A stretch of DNA of 64,000 nucleotides from VBAS01 sp964508655 (GTDB lineage: Bacteria; Bacteroidota; Bacteroidia; Chitinophagales; Chitinophagaceae): positions 1-64,000 of the forward strand of contig CAZDUO010000006.1 in NCBI GenBank assembly GCA_964508655.1. The letters run 5' to 3'. A program made the position numbers and the translations under genes. Position 1 is the first letter of the stretch, and the number at the start of each line of letters is the position of its first letter. This document shows positions 44,450 through 52,565 of the stretch, in pieces. A model generated the notes under the pieces. The model saw nothing but the letters and a program-made list of their open reading frames with translations, searched no databases and was not told the origin of the DNA.

Positions 44450-45313
44450 ATGGCTGAAACAAAACCGACTGCGACAGCAAGTGTGAAAGCTACGTCAGTT
44501 CAAGCAAAGAAAAGCAGTAACATCATCTCCTGGGTAGCCCCGGTACTTTGTCTTATAGCAGGGTATTCTATCTGGAGATTTATTTTTGGCAACCCCGACG
44601 GATTTGAAGCTCCGGACAAGTCTGGTGGCTTCTGGCCTAAACACGATCATCCTAAAGGAGCATTGAACGGGATATATATGGGCGGCATCATTGTTCCGGT
44701 GCTGATAGGCATGTTTCTGATGGTTATCACTTTTTCTATTGAACGCTGGCTCACCATCCGTAAAGCACTGGGCAGCGGCTCGATTGCTGATTTTATCCGC
44801 AAAGTGCAATATCACCTGGCCAACCGTAATATTGATGCAGCTATGGCCGAATGCGACAAACAGCGTGGTTCGGTAGCCAACGTGATGCGGGCCGGTTTGC
44901 GCCGGTATAAGGAAATGACCACCAATGGTGAGCTTACTACCGATCAAAAAGTGCTGGCTATACAAAAAGAAGTGGAAGAAGCTACAGCGCTTGAATTGCC
45001 TATGCTTCAGAAAAACCTGGTGTTCCTTTCCACTATCACATCAGTAGGAACCCTGGTGGCCCTGCTGGGTACGGTATTAGGTATGATTCGCTCCTTCTCA
45101 GCCCTTGGTGCTGAAGGTGGTGGGGCTGGCGCTGCCACCCAACTGGCAATTGGTATTTCTGAGGCCCTTTATAATACGGCGCTCGGTATCGGCACTTCGG
45201 CAATAGCCCTGATATTGTATAATATGTTTACTACCAAAATAGATTCGATTACTTACGGCATTGATGAATCCGGCTTTACCCTGACCCAAAGTTTCGCATC
45301 ACTCTACAAATAA
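44450..45313 (+). CDS. exbB: ExbB/TolQ/MotA-family proton channel protein
   Basis: 287 residues. Three membrane segments (about 22-42, 80-100 and a pair near 185-250). Family features: GMFLMVITFSIERWLTIRKA, QKNLVFLSTITSVGTLVALLGTVLGMIRSF and QLAIGISEALYNTALGIGTSAIALILYNMF. Works with the two ExbD proteins to drive TonB. First gene of a four-gene operon. Confidence 0.93.
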   Translation: MAETKPTATASVKATSVQAKKSSNIISWVAPVLCLIAGYSIWRFIFGNPDGFEAPDKSGGFWPKHDHPKGALNGIYMGGIIVPVLIGMFLMVITFSIERWLTIRKALGSGSIADFIRKVQYHLANRNIDAAMAECDKQRGSVANVMRAGLRRYKEMTTNGELTTDQKVLAIQKEVEEATALELPMLQKNLVFLSTITSVGTLVALLGTVLGMIRSFSALGAEGGGAGAATQLAIGISEALYNTALGIGTSAIALILYNMFTTKIDSITYGIDESGFTLTQSFASLYK

Positions 45314-45371
45314 TCTTATAGAGGATGTGGAAAACAGGAAAAATTGAATCTAAATTCTAAATTTTTATAAA

Positions 45372-46031
45372 ATGCCCAGTGTAAAAATTCCAAAGAAAAG
45401 CACCTGGATAGATATGACGCCATTTGTGGATGTCGCTTTTCTGATTCTTACTTTCTTCATCATGGCCACCAAGTTCAAGCCGGCCGAACCAGTGGAAATA
45501 AAAACGCCTAATTCGGTTTCAACAAGGGAATTGCCTGATACAGATGCATTGCAGGTGACTTTTGACAGCACCGGCCGCGTATTCTTCAGTGTGCTGGCTG
45601 AGAAAGACCCCAAAATGAAATATGATGTTATCAAACATATTAGTGAATCAAGAAACCTGGGGCTTTCTGAAGATGAAATGAAGAATTTTGTAAAATCGCC
45701 AGCAGTAGGAGTGCCATTTTCAGGGTTGAAGCAACTGCTTTCTTACCCTCTGGAAGAACAAAAAAATGTAAAACAACCCGGCATTCCGCTTGATACATTA
45801 GGCGGCGAGCTTTACTACTGGATACGGGATGCCGTCGGCACGTTTACCGGCAAGCAGCTCAAATACCTGGTAAAAGGAGACAACGAGGCAAAATTTCCAA
45901 CATTTAAAATGGTACTGGCTGCTTTCAAGAAAAATGATATTTATAAATTTAACCTGATTACCATGCTGGAAGATGCCCCGGCCGGTACTGAGTTATACCT
46001 GACAAGACAAAAAGAAAAAGAACACAAATAA
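45372..46031 (+). CDS. exbD: ExbD/TolR-family protein 1
   Basis: 219 residues. A single membrane helix with the proton-carrying Asp in IDMTPFVDVAFLILTFFIMATKF (about residues 14-36), then a periplasmic domain. At 219 residues it is longer than classical ExbD (about 140); the extra periplasmic part (FSGLKQLLSYPLEEQ ... GTFTGKQLKYLVKGDNEAKFPTFKMVLAAFKKNDIYKFNL) is common in Bacteroidota sets. Confidence 0.9.
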   Translation: MPSVKIPKKSTWIDMTPFVDVAFLILTFFIMATKFKPAEPVEIKTPNSVSTRELPDTDALQVTFDSTGRVFFSVLAEKDPKMKYDVIKHISESRNLGLSEDEMKNFVKSPAVGVPFSGLKQLLSYPLEEQKNVKQPGIPLDTLGGELYYWIRDAVGTFTGKQLKYLVKGDNEAKFPTFKMVLAAFKKNDIYKFNLITMLEDAPAGTELYLTRQKEKEHK

Positions 46032-46057
46032 TTTCATAACTTACAAAAAACCCTTTT

Positions 46058-46714
46058 ATGGCAGCAATAGAAGAAGGTGGCGATAGCGGTCACAAAAAAG
46101 GACCGGGTGTAAAAAAAGCCAAAAAGCTCTCCACACGCATTGATATGACGCCGATGGTGGACCTCGGGTTTCTGCTTATTACGTTTTTCATATTTACAAC
46201 GACTATGAGCAGCCCTACTACTATGGACCTGTTTATGCCGAAAGACACAGATAAGGATGAAGAACAGAATAAAGCCAAAGAATCAGGCGCATTAACGATA
46301 CTGCTCGGCAAAAACAATGTGGTGTATTATTACGAAGGTCAGCTTTTACCCGATGCTTCCAATTTTAAAACAACAACCTTTAAAGGCATCCGGGACATTA
46401 TCATTAAGAAAAAGAAGGATGTAAAAGAACAGCACCAGCATGACGAAGGCTGTAAAAAAATACAGGAGAAAGCCCGGCAGGGTAACCCGGAGGCCAAACC
46501 TCCGGTGCTTCCTGATCCCAACTGGCAGACAGCTTGCCTGGACCGTGACCTTGTAATAGTAATCAAACCTGACCAGGAAGCTACTTATAAAAACACCGTG
46601 GACATACTTGATGAAATGACCATCAATGAAATCAAACGGTTTGCCATGGTGGATCTTTTCGAAGATGAAGTGAAAGTAATTAAAGCCACAGAAGCAGCAG
46701 CTGGTGGAAATTAA
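46058..46714 (+). CDS. exbD: ExbD/TolR-family protein 2
   Basis: 218 residues. Membrane helix STRIDMTPMVDLGFLLITFFIFTTTM with the conserved Asp, then a long charged periplasmic domain. Second ExbD of the operon, 26 bp after the first; the two differ strongly outside the helix and probably form a mixed dimer inside the ExbB pentamer (inference). Confidence 0.9.
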   Translation: MAAIEEGGDSGHKKGPGVKKAKKLSTRIDMTPMVDLGFLLITFFIFTTTMSSPTTMDLFMPKDTDKDEEQNKAKESGALTILLGKNNVVYYYEGQLLPDASNFKTTTFKGIRDIIIKKKKDVKEQHQHDEGCKKIQEKARQGNPEAKPPVLPDPNWQTACLDRDLVIVIKPDQEATYKNTVDILDEMTINEIKRFAMVDLFEDEVKVIKATEAAAGGN

Positions 46715-46773
46715 AACTGATCATGAATTGTGGAATGAGTTCTTTTTTGCATCTAACCTTAAAATGATTTACA

Positions 46774-47601
46774 ATGGAAGTAAACAAAATACTGTCAAGC
46801 GATCTTCTCGATATTCTGTTTGAAGACAGGAATAAAGCCTATGGCGCTTACGACCTGCGAAAAACATATCAGAAAAGACTGACGGTGGCGCTGCTCATCA
46901 CAGCAGCCGTTGCATTGCTTGCGCTGGGTGGTTCTTTTCTTGCAAGCTCTATGAAGAAGAGCGCAGGAAAAATTCAGGTAAAAGAAGTAACGCTTGCTGA
47001 CATCAAGCAGGAAGAGGAGAAAAAAACTGAGCCACCACCGCCGCCACCGCCCAAGCAGGAGCCGCCCAAAGTGGAAATGACCAAATTCACCCCTCCTAAA
47101 ATTGTAAAGGATGAGGAAGTGAAAAAAGAAGAAATTCCACCGGAAGTGGAAGAGTTGAAAGACACTAAGATTGATGTGGTGAGCCAGGAAGGTATCAAAG
47201 ATGAAGGTCTTGCGCCGGTAGTAGTGGATGAAGGAAAACAGGTAATTGAGGCGAAGAAGGATGAAGATGAAAATAAAGTGTTTGAAAAAGTGGAAGTGGA
47301 AGCTTCATTTCCTGGCGGTGAAAGAGACTGGCGCAAATACCTGGAAAGAAACCTGGATGCCAACACACCCGTTGAAAACGGGGCACCCGAAGGTTCTTTT
47401 ACAGTTACCGTTCAGTTTATTGTTGACAAGGAAGGAAACATCAGCGACGTGAAGGCTTTATCCAACCATGGCTATGGTATGGAGGAAGAAGCGGTAAAAG
47501 TGATTAAAAAAGGTCCTAAATGGGTACCCGCCATTCAGAATGGCCGCAATGTAAAAGCATACAGGAAACAGCCGATTACATTTGTGGTTTCAGCAGAATA
47601 A
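46774..47601 (+). CDS. tonB: TonB energy transducer
   Basis: 275 residues. Cytoplasmic N-terminus EVNKILSSDLLDILFEDRNKAYGAYDLRKTYQKRL, one membrane segment (about 36-56), a Pro/Lys/Glu-rich spacer (EPPPPPPPKQEPPKVEM) and the TonB C-terminal domain (SFPGGERDWRKYLERNL ... NVKAYRKQPITFVVSAE). Paralogue of the TonB at 20432-21238. Together with exbB and two exbD it forms a complete energising unit for SusC-type transporters. Confidence 0.94.
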   Translation: MEVNKILSSDLLDILFEDRNKAYGAYDLRKTYQKRLTVALLITAAVALLALGGSFLASSMKKSAGKIQVKEVTLADIKQEEEKKTEPPPPPPPKQEPPKVEMTKFTPPKIVKDEEVKKEEIPPEVEELKDTKIDVVSQEGIKDEGLAPVVVDEGKQVIEAKKDEDENKVFEKVEVEASFPGGERDWRKYLERNLDANTPVENGAPEGSFTVTVQFIVDKEGNISDVKALSNHGYGMEEEAVKVIKKGPKWVPAIQNGRNVKAYRKQPITFVVSAE

Positions 47602-47620
47602 AATAATCTTATTCAGAATA

Positions 47621-47650
47621 AATCCCCCTCAATACAGGGGGATTTTTATT
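47621..47650 (+). terminator. Terminator of the exbB-tonB operon
   Basis: AATCCCCC (47621-47628) pairs with GGGGGATT (47637-47644), followed by a T-rich run. Confidence 0.8.
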
Positions 47651-47660
47651 TTTGAGCTAT

Positions 47661-49043
47661 ATGATCGGGAAAGTTGGAGGTTGGGATGATACTATAGTGG
47701 CGCTGGCTACTCCGCCGGGCATAGGTGCCATCGGCATTATCAGACTGAGCGGCAAAGATGCATTCCGTATTGCTGGCAGCCTGTTCCCCTCTAAAGATCT
47801 TGCCCGTCAACCTTCACACACACTGCATGTGGGGATATTGAAAAAAGGCGATGTGGTAATTGACCAGGTTGTGATTTCACTCTATAAAAATCCCACATCG
47901 TACACCGGTGAAGATGTGGTGGAAATAAGTGCCCATGGGTCACCCTACATTCATCAGCAAATTATAAATGCCTGCATCAGCCGGGGCGCAAGACTGGCAA
48001 AGCCCGGCGAATTTACCCAACGGGCTTTTCTCAATGGCAAGCTCGACCTGGCACAGGCTGAGGCCGTGGCTGATTTGATTGCATCCAATACGGCTGCATC
48101 ACACAAAACAGCATTACACAATATCCGCGGCGGATTTTCCCTCAAGCTGAAAGAACTAAGGGAACAACTCATAAAGTTTTCAGCCCTCATTGAACTGGAG
48201 CTCGACTTCAGCCAGGAAGATGTGGAGTTTGCCAACCGGGCACAGCTTTATGAACTCATCGGCCAATTAACACAGATAACCAATCAACTCATCAACTCCT
48301 TCCAGCTTGGCAATGTAATTAAAAACGGAGTTAGCGTCGCCATCGTTGGCAAACCTAATGCAGGTAAATCTACCTTACTGAATGCGCTGCTGCAGGAAGA
48401 CAGGGCCATTGTAAGCGAAATACCCGGCACTACAAGAGATACCATTGAAGAAGTGATAAATATTGACGGCATTCTTTTCCGGCTGATTGATACGGCCGGC
48501 ATCCGTCAGCATACCAGTGACATCATCGAAAGTCTTGGTGTGGAAAGGAGTTTGGGTAAAATGAAAACTGCCGACCTGGTGCTTTATGTTTTTGATGTAA
48601 GTGAAACGAAGTCCGAAGTCGGAGGTCTGATGTCGGAAATGGAGAAGCGGCAATTGAATTATTTACTGGTAGGAAATAAAATAGATGAACATAATGAAGA
48701 AGAGCTGCAGCAAAAGTTTTCTGCGATAGAGAACATTGTATTTATTTCTGCAAAAAAACCGGCTCACCTGGAAGTGCTGAAGGAAAAAATGATTGACAAG
48801 GTGCTTTCGGGCACGGTGCAGGCGGAAGACACCATCATTACCAATGCACGGCACTACCATGCACTGAAAGAAGTAGCCCGGTCACTTAACGACATAAAAC
48901 AGGGTATGGATAAAAAGCTGCCCGGCGATCTGCTGGCGCTTGACATCCGCCGCTGCCTGTATTACCTGGGCGAAATAACCGGTGAAATAACCAATGAAGA
49001 CCAGTTGAATTATATCTTCAGTAAATTCTGTATCGGAAAATAA
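47661..49043 (+). CDS. mnmE: tRNA modification GTPase MnmE
   Basis: 460 residues from ATG 47661. With MnmG it installs the xm5 group on wobble U34 of tRNA. N-terminal folate-binding domain, then a G domain with G1 VGKPNAGKST (about 228), GTTRDTIEE, DTAGIRQ and NKID, and the invariant C-terminus FCIGK with its catalytic Cys. Around 48603-48640 the protein reads SETKSEVGGLMSEMEKR; the DNA (GAAGTCCGAAGTCGGAGGTC) looks like a decayed repeat of the class seen in the rluB-like gene. The conjugative element begins directly after this gene. Confidence 0.96.
   Translation: MIGKVGGWDDTIVALATPPGIGAIGIIRLSGKDAFRIAGSLFPSKDLARQPSHTLHVGILKKGDVVIDQVVISLYKNPTSYTGEDVVEISAHGSPYIHQQIINACISRGARLAKPGEFTQRAFLNGKLDLAQAEAVADLIASNTAASHKTALHNIRGGFSLKLKELREQLIKFSALIELELDFSQEDVEFANRAQLYELIGQLTQITNQLINSFQLGNVIKNGVSVAIVGKPNAGKSTLLNALLQEDRAIVSEIPGTTRDTIEEVINIDGILFRLIDTAGIRQHTSDIIESLGVERSLGKMKTADLVLYVFDVSETKSEVGGLMSEMEKRQLNYLLVGNKIDEHNEEELQQKFSAIENIVFISAKKPAHLEVLKEKMIDKVLSGTVQAEDTIITNARHYHALKEVARSLNDIKQGMDKKLPGDLLALDIRRCLYYLGEITGEITNEDQLNYIFSKFCIGK
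49026..49043 (+). other. Candidate attachment site at the 3' end of mnmE
   Basis: TTCTGTATCGGAAAATAA, the last 18 bases of mnmE, next to which the integrase module lies. From memory, SGI1 of Salmonella uses the same 18-bp end of mnmE/trmE (TTCTGTATTGGTAAGTAA). The right end of the element is outside the window, so no direct repeat can be shown. Confidence 0.35.
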
Positions 49044-49109
49044 CTTATTTTCATTTGTTTTCTAACTATTTGTTTTTCTTATACTTTTAACAAATCTCCT
49101 TTCTTTTTT

Positions 49110-49190
49110 TTGTTGCCCAACCACTCTTTTTTGCCTATCTTTGTTGCCCGGTTGTTGCCCAAATGGATGGGCAACAAAAGAGGGCAACAA
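49110..49190. promoter_or_regulatory. Five copies of TTGTTGCCC in nested inverted arrangement
   Basis: TTGTTGCCC at 49110-49118, 49141-49149 and 49152-49160; its complement GGGCAACAA at 49169-49177 and 49182-49190. The last four form two nested inverted pairs about a centre at 49165. Likely binding sites for the integrase, an excisionase or the HTH protein encoded just downstream. Confidence 0.7.
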
Positions 49191-49200
49191 ATGGGCGAGA

Positions 49201-49260
49201 TTATGCTACATACAGCTACATAGAGCTACGTGTAGCAACAACCAGCTACAACGAGCAACA
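49201..49260. promoter_or_regulatory. Six GC(T/A)AC(A/G) hexamers at exact 10-bp spacing
   Basis: GCTACA 49205, GCTACA 49215, GCTACG 49225, GCAACA 49235, GCTACA 49245 and GCAACA 49255, each starting exactly 10 bp after the last and ending at the ATG of the HTH gene. The period is one helical turn and not a multiple of three, so it looks like a protein-binding array rather than coding sequence. Confidence 0.7.
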
Positions 49261-49620
49261 ATGAGCAGTCATATCAGACTTCAAAAAACCTGTCAGTTCT
49301 GCGGTGAAGGATTCACTGCAAAGACTACTGTTACCCAGTTCTGCTCAGACTACTGTGCCAAGAGGGCGTACAAGGAAAGAAAGAGGAATGAAAAGGTAGA
49401 AGCGGCCATTAAACAGGAAACCGAAAAGGCGATTTACAAACCTGCTATTTCTCAAAAAGAATTTCTCACCATTGATGAAACCTGCCGGTTGATCAATGCC
49501 AGTCGCTGGACTATTTACCGCCTTATAGATAACGGTCAACTGAAGGCCGGTAAAGTTGGCCGCAATACCCGGATACCAAGAACGGCTATTAATGAACTTT
49601 TCAAACTGAGTGCAATATGA
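49261..49620 (+). CDS. Zinc-finger plus helix-turn-helix (excisionase-like) protein
   Basis: 119 residues from ATG 49261. An earlier in-frame start would translate the 10-bp repeat array, so I prefer the ATG just after it. Residues about 10-32 form a CxxC...CxxxC zinc-ribbon-like motif (CQFCGEGF, FCSDYCAKRAYKERKR); the C-terminal half is a HTH_17 domain (LTIDETCRLINASRWTIYRLIDNGQLKAGKVGRNTRIPRTAI). It ends in an ATGA overlap with the integrase gene, so the two are translated together. Probably an excisionase or autoregulator of the recombination module. Confidence 0.75.
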   Translation: MSSHIRLQKTCQFCGEGFTAKTTVTQFCSDYCAKRAYKERKRNEKVEAAIKQETEKAIYKPAISQKEFLTIDETCRLINASRWTIYRLIDNGQLKAGKVGRNTRIPRTAINELFKLSAI

Positions 49621-50658
49621 ATGTTACATTAAGACAACGAAAAAAAGGAAAGAAGATCAGTCTCTATCTTGATTATTACAGCGAAGGTAAGAGAGAGTAT
49701 GAGTACCTGAATTTATACCTGACTCCTTTACCAGAGAAGGGGAAACTTACAAAGCAAGAGAATGAAGATAATCGTAAGAGCCTTACGATGGCAGAAGCCA
49801 TCCGCTCAAAGCGGTTATTGGAAATTAAGAATGAAGAATATGGTTTTAGGGATACCGAANNNNNNNNNNAACTGGGACAGCACACTCAAGCATTTGCAAA
49901 AATTTTCATCGGGAGGCATTTCTTTTAAAGACATAGATAAACAGTGGTTGGAGAGCTTTAAAGAATATTTGCAGGCTGAAACAAAAAGCAAAAATGGAAA
50001 AAGCCTCTCTCAAAATTCTCAATCATCTTATTTCAGCAAAATATCAGCAGCATTAAAAGAAGCTGTTAAGGACGGCATCTTACAAAGCAATCCGGCTGCA
50101 CAGGTACCAGGAATAAAACCCGGTGATCCGGAGAGAGAATTTTTGACGATCGAAGAATTGCAGGCCGCAGCCAAACAGGAATGTGAAATACCGCTGCTAA
50201 AAAACGCTTTTATCTTTTCTGCACTTACCGGCCTTCGCTGGTCCGATATTGAAAAATTGATTTGGTCTGAAATACAGCATTCGGATAAGTCTGGCTATTA
50301 TATCCGTTTCCGTCAAAAGAAAACGAAGGGTGCTGAAACGCTTCCTATATCTGAACAGGCATTTCAATTATTGGGAGATAGAAGAAACCCTGCCGATAAA
50401 GTGTTCGATGGGTTGCAGTACAGTGCCTGGCATAATCAGAAACTGAGAGATTGGATCACGAAAGCCGGTATCATTAAACATATAACTTTTCATTGTGCCC
50501 GGCATACCTATGCCACTTTACAAATCACATTAGGTACCGATATTTATACCGTGTCGAAATTATTAGGTCATAAGCATTTGAAAACAACAGAAGTGTATGC
50601 AAAAGTGATCGATCATAAAAAACAGGAAGCGGCTACTAAGATCAAATTGGAATTGTAG
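49617..50658 (+). CDS. Tyrosine site-specific integrase, interrupted by an assembly gap
   Basis: N-terminal arm-binding part MNVTLRQRKKGKKISLYLDYYSEGKREYEYLNLYL (shown in part), then 10 N at 49860-49869, then the core-binding and catalytic parts. Catalytic residues are present: Arg in TGLRWSDI, His-x-x-Arg in HCARHTYATL, His in LLGHKHLKTT and Tyr in EVYAKV. The halves lie in different frames because the N run is a placeholder; by recall of relatives, about 20-30 codons (the start of the SAM-like domain) are missing. It is therefore probably an intact gene. It would integrate and excise the element. Confidence 0.88.
49860..49869. other. Assembly gap of 10 N
   Basis: Ten N inside the integrase gene. 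Both flanks encode adjacent parts of one integrase family, which supports the join, but the true gap length must be longer than ten. Confidence 0.95.
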
Positions 50659-50687
50659 CCAGCGCTCAACTTCAGTATGTCAAAGAA

Positions 50688-51068
50688 CTACTTACCCCGC
50701 TTGTTTCGAATAATATAATCAGTCGCGAACTGATCAATTTCATTTGTTGCAGATTGCCTGTTGCGTAACAACCACTGATCAATTTCATCCCGTCTGAAAT
50801 ATAGTTTTTTGCCTTGCGGGCAAAAATGAGGTATCTGTTTTTGAGAGGTTAGTTTATAAAGGTGCGATTGGCTGATGTTAAGGTATCTGCAAGCCTCTTC
50901 AAAATTCAAAACCAGCTTTTGTAGCATGTTTTGCTCATCTATTTTGCTTGCAAGCTCGACCAGCTTTTTCAGAAAATCAATGATGAGTTTTGCCTCCTCA
51001 ACTGTCACAGTCACTCCGTGATTTTTTAATATCTTCATAGCCCTTTCAGGAGACATTTTTTCCATCAC
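50688..51068 (-). CDS. HTH_17-domain DNA-binding protein
   Basis: 126 residues. N-terminal helical part (MSPERAMKILKNHGVTVTVEEAKLIIDFLKKLVELA, shown in part) and a C-terminal excisionase-type HTH: LNFEEACRYLNISQSHLYKLTSQKQIPHFCPQGKKLYFRRDEIDQWL. Convergent with the integrase gene, 29 bp apart. Likely a regulator or directionality factor of the element. Confidence 0.8.
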   Translation of the reverse strand: MMEKMSPERAMKILKNHGVTVTVEEAKLIIDFLKKLVELASKIDEQNMLQKLVLNFEEACRYLNISQSHLYKLTSQKQIPHFCPQGKKLYFRRDEIDQWLLRNRQSATNEIDQFATDYIIRNKRGK

Positions 51069-51119
51069 TCACTTTTTATAAACCCTTTTCACAAAATGCT
51101 GCACCAAAAAAAAGAAAGC

Positions 51120-51416
51120 TTATGCCTTTTCCCAATAACTGTTCTCTATAAAATACACCAGGCTTCCCATACAATGATTGTATGACGGCACGTATTTAAT
51201 ATAACCATACTCATGCAATTGACGAATGGCCCTATGATAGGTATTATAACTGGAAATTTTACAAAGAGACATAAGATCAGATCTAAAAAAAGATAACGGC
51301 CCGATTGCACCGTTATCTTTCCATCGTTTCCATAAGGATACATATACGCTGATATGTGCTGTCGTAATCCGGGGATCGTCTTCAATTGCAGACAAGAAAG
51401 AATGCAACGGTTCCAT
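51120..51416 (-). CDS. Winged-helix-like protein of the element
   Basis: 98 residues: MEPLHSFLSAIEDDPRITTAHISVYVSLW, then SFFRSDLMSLCKISSYNTYHRAIRQLHEYGYIKYVPSYN, which reads as a winged helix with a recognition helix near NTYHRAI and a wing after it. Similar small proteins are common in Bacteroidota conjugative elements; none I can recall is characterised. Its ATG directly follows the TGA of the DUF3945-type gene. Confidence 0.65.
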   Translation of the reverse strand: MEPLHSFLSAIEDDPRITTAHISVYVSLWKRWKDNGAIGPLSFFRSDLMSLCKISSYNTYHRAIRQLHEYGYIKYVPSYNHCMGSLVYFIENSYWEKA

Positions 51417-52565
51417 TCAGGAAATGCTTTGCCTTTTGCGCTTGGTTTTTTTAGGAGATTCGACTGGGCCATCTCCATCATCAGCTACTGCCTGTTTACT
51501 CGTTTGCTTCAGATTTTGTTTCTGAGATTGTTCTTCGCTATTTTTTTCAGAGAGTGTTTGCCGGGTCACCCTTTTCATATCAGCGTCATATAGATTCAGT
51601 GATTTGAACTGTGGACTGGCTTCAATATATACCTTCACTTCCTTTCCACCAAGATCCATTGTTACTGATTGCCGGTTCCCTCTTTCAAGCGATTCCATCA
51701 ATCTTTGCTTATTCTGTTCTGATTGCAATTCGTTGATGGGATATGAGGAGAGCACTGCTTTCAGATCATATCCATAATTCTGATGGAACTGTTTCATTTT
51801 GTAATTGCCGTTCGCATCTGTTTCCTTAAAATCAATCTGCAGCCAGGCATTATATTTTTCCCCTTCCTTGTTGGTCATTTCTTTATGAATAGCCCGTCCA
51901 CTCATTAGGTTGTACGCTTCTTTTAAAGTGGTATTATCAGCTTTGGGATTGACATAAAATGTTTGCTTAATTGCATCAGGATGCTTTTCACTTTGTAACA
52001 TAAGAGAAAAACGGTTATAGAAATACATATCGCTTTCCTCTGATTTTTTGAAATGAAGAGTTGACACTGTCTGATCCTTTCCATAATCTTTTTGAAAGGT
52101 CAATGTAAATTGTGCCTCCTGTTTTTGCATTTTTTCTTTCAATAGTTCATTCAACTCTTCACCAAATCCTGTGTTTCGTAATTGTTTACTGAGGTAGTCA
52201 TAGTTTTTTTCATTCATGGTTGACAGATTTTTTGTTTGATAATTTTGTTTCTCCTCTGCATTGCGAGTGGCAGCTTCCGTTGCGACGCTCCGTTTATCGT
52301 TCAGTTCTTTGCTCAGCTTTTCCGCATAAGGAATTTGTTTTAGTAGTTCATCAACCGACCGGGCATAGATGACTTTATAATCATCATATTCGCTGATATT
52401 GTTATCAGAGAATTCATGCGCCTCATCACTTCTTTTAAAAAAATACATTTCATTTGATTCCAGAAAATAAGTAATGGTATTATAAGCAATCCAGTGTTCA
52501 TTTTTCAAAAAGGCAAGATGGGCTATTGCCAGCAGCTCATCCGATATAACATGCTCCCTGTTCAT
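51417..52565 (-). CDS. DUF3945-type protein of the element
   Basis: 382 residues, hydrophilic. Middle part FHQNYGYDLKAVLSSYPINEL followed by RLMESLERGNRQSVTMDLGGKEVKVYIEASPQFKSLNLYDADMKR (shown in part) matches the DUF3945 pattern of Bacteroidota mobile elements. The N-terminal part has ISDELLAIAHLAFLKNEHWIAYNTITYFLESNEMYFFK, and the tail is Lys/Gln/Ser-rich and basic (KKTKRKRQSIS). Overlaps the gene upstream by ATGA. Function unknown; a role in conjugative DNA processing is only suggested by location. Confidence 0.65.
   Translation of the reverse strand: MNREHVISDELLAIAHLAFLKNEHWIAYNTITYFLESNEMYFFKRSDEAHEFSDNNISEYDDYKVIYARSVDELLKQIPYAEKLSKELNDKRSVATEAATRNAEEKQNYQTKNLSTMNEKNYDYLSKQLRNTGFGEELNELLKEKMQKQEAQFTLTFQKDYGKDQTVSTLHFKKSEESDMYFYNRFSLMLQSEKHPDAIKQTFYVNPKADNTTLKEAYNLMSGRAIHKEMTNKEGEKYNAWLQIDFKETDANGNYKMKQFHQNYGYDLKAVLSSYPINELQSEQNKQRLMESLERGNRQSVTMDLGGKEVKVYIEASPQFKSLNLYDADMKRVTRQTLSEKNSEEQSQKQNLKQTSKQAVADDGDGPVESPKKTKRKRQSIS

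Noticed and set aside
46974..47366. Minus-strand frame opposite tonB
   Set aside because: It is a shadow of the Pro/Lys/Glu-rich spacer of TonB; codon pattern and motifs support only the plus strand.
49141..49260. N-terminal extension of the zinc-finger/HTH protein from a TTG at 49141
   Set aside because: It would translate the TTGTTGCCC inverted repeats and the 10-bp phased array; an ATG follows the array exactly and starts the conserved part.
49201..49260. The 10-bp array as a CRISPR or as plasmid iterons
   Set aside because: Units of 10 bp are far too short for CRISPR repeats or usual iterons (about 20 bp), and there is no Cas or Rep gene in the window.
49617..50658. Integrase as a frameshifted pseudogene
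   Set aside because: The frame change coincides with a run of N of arbitrary length, and all catalytic residues are present.
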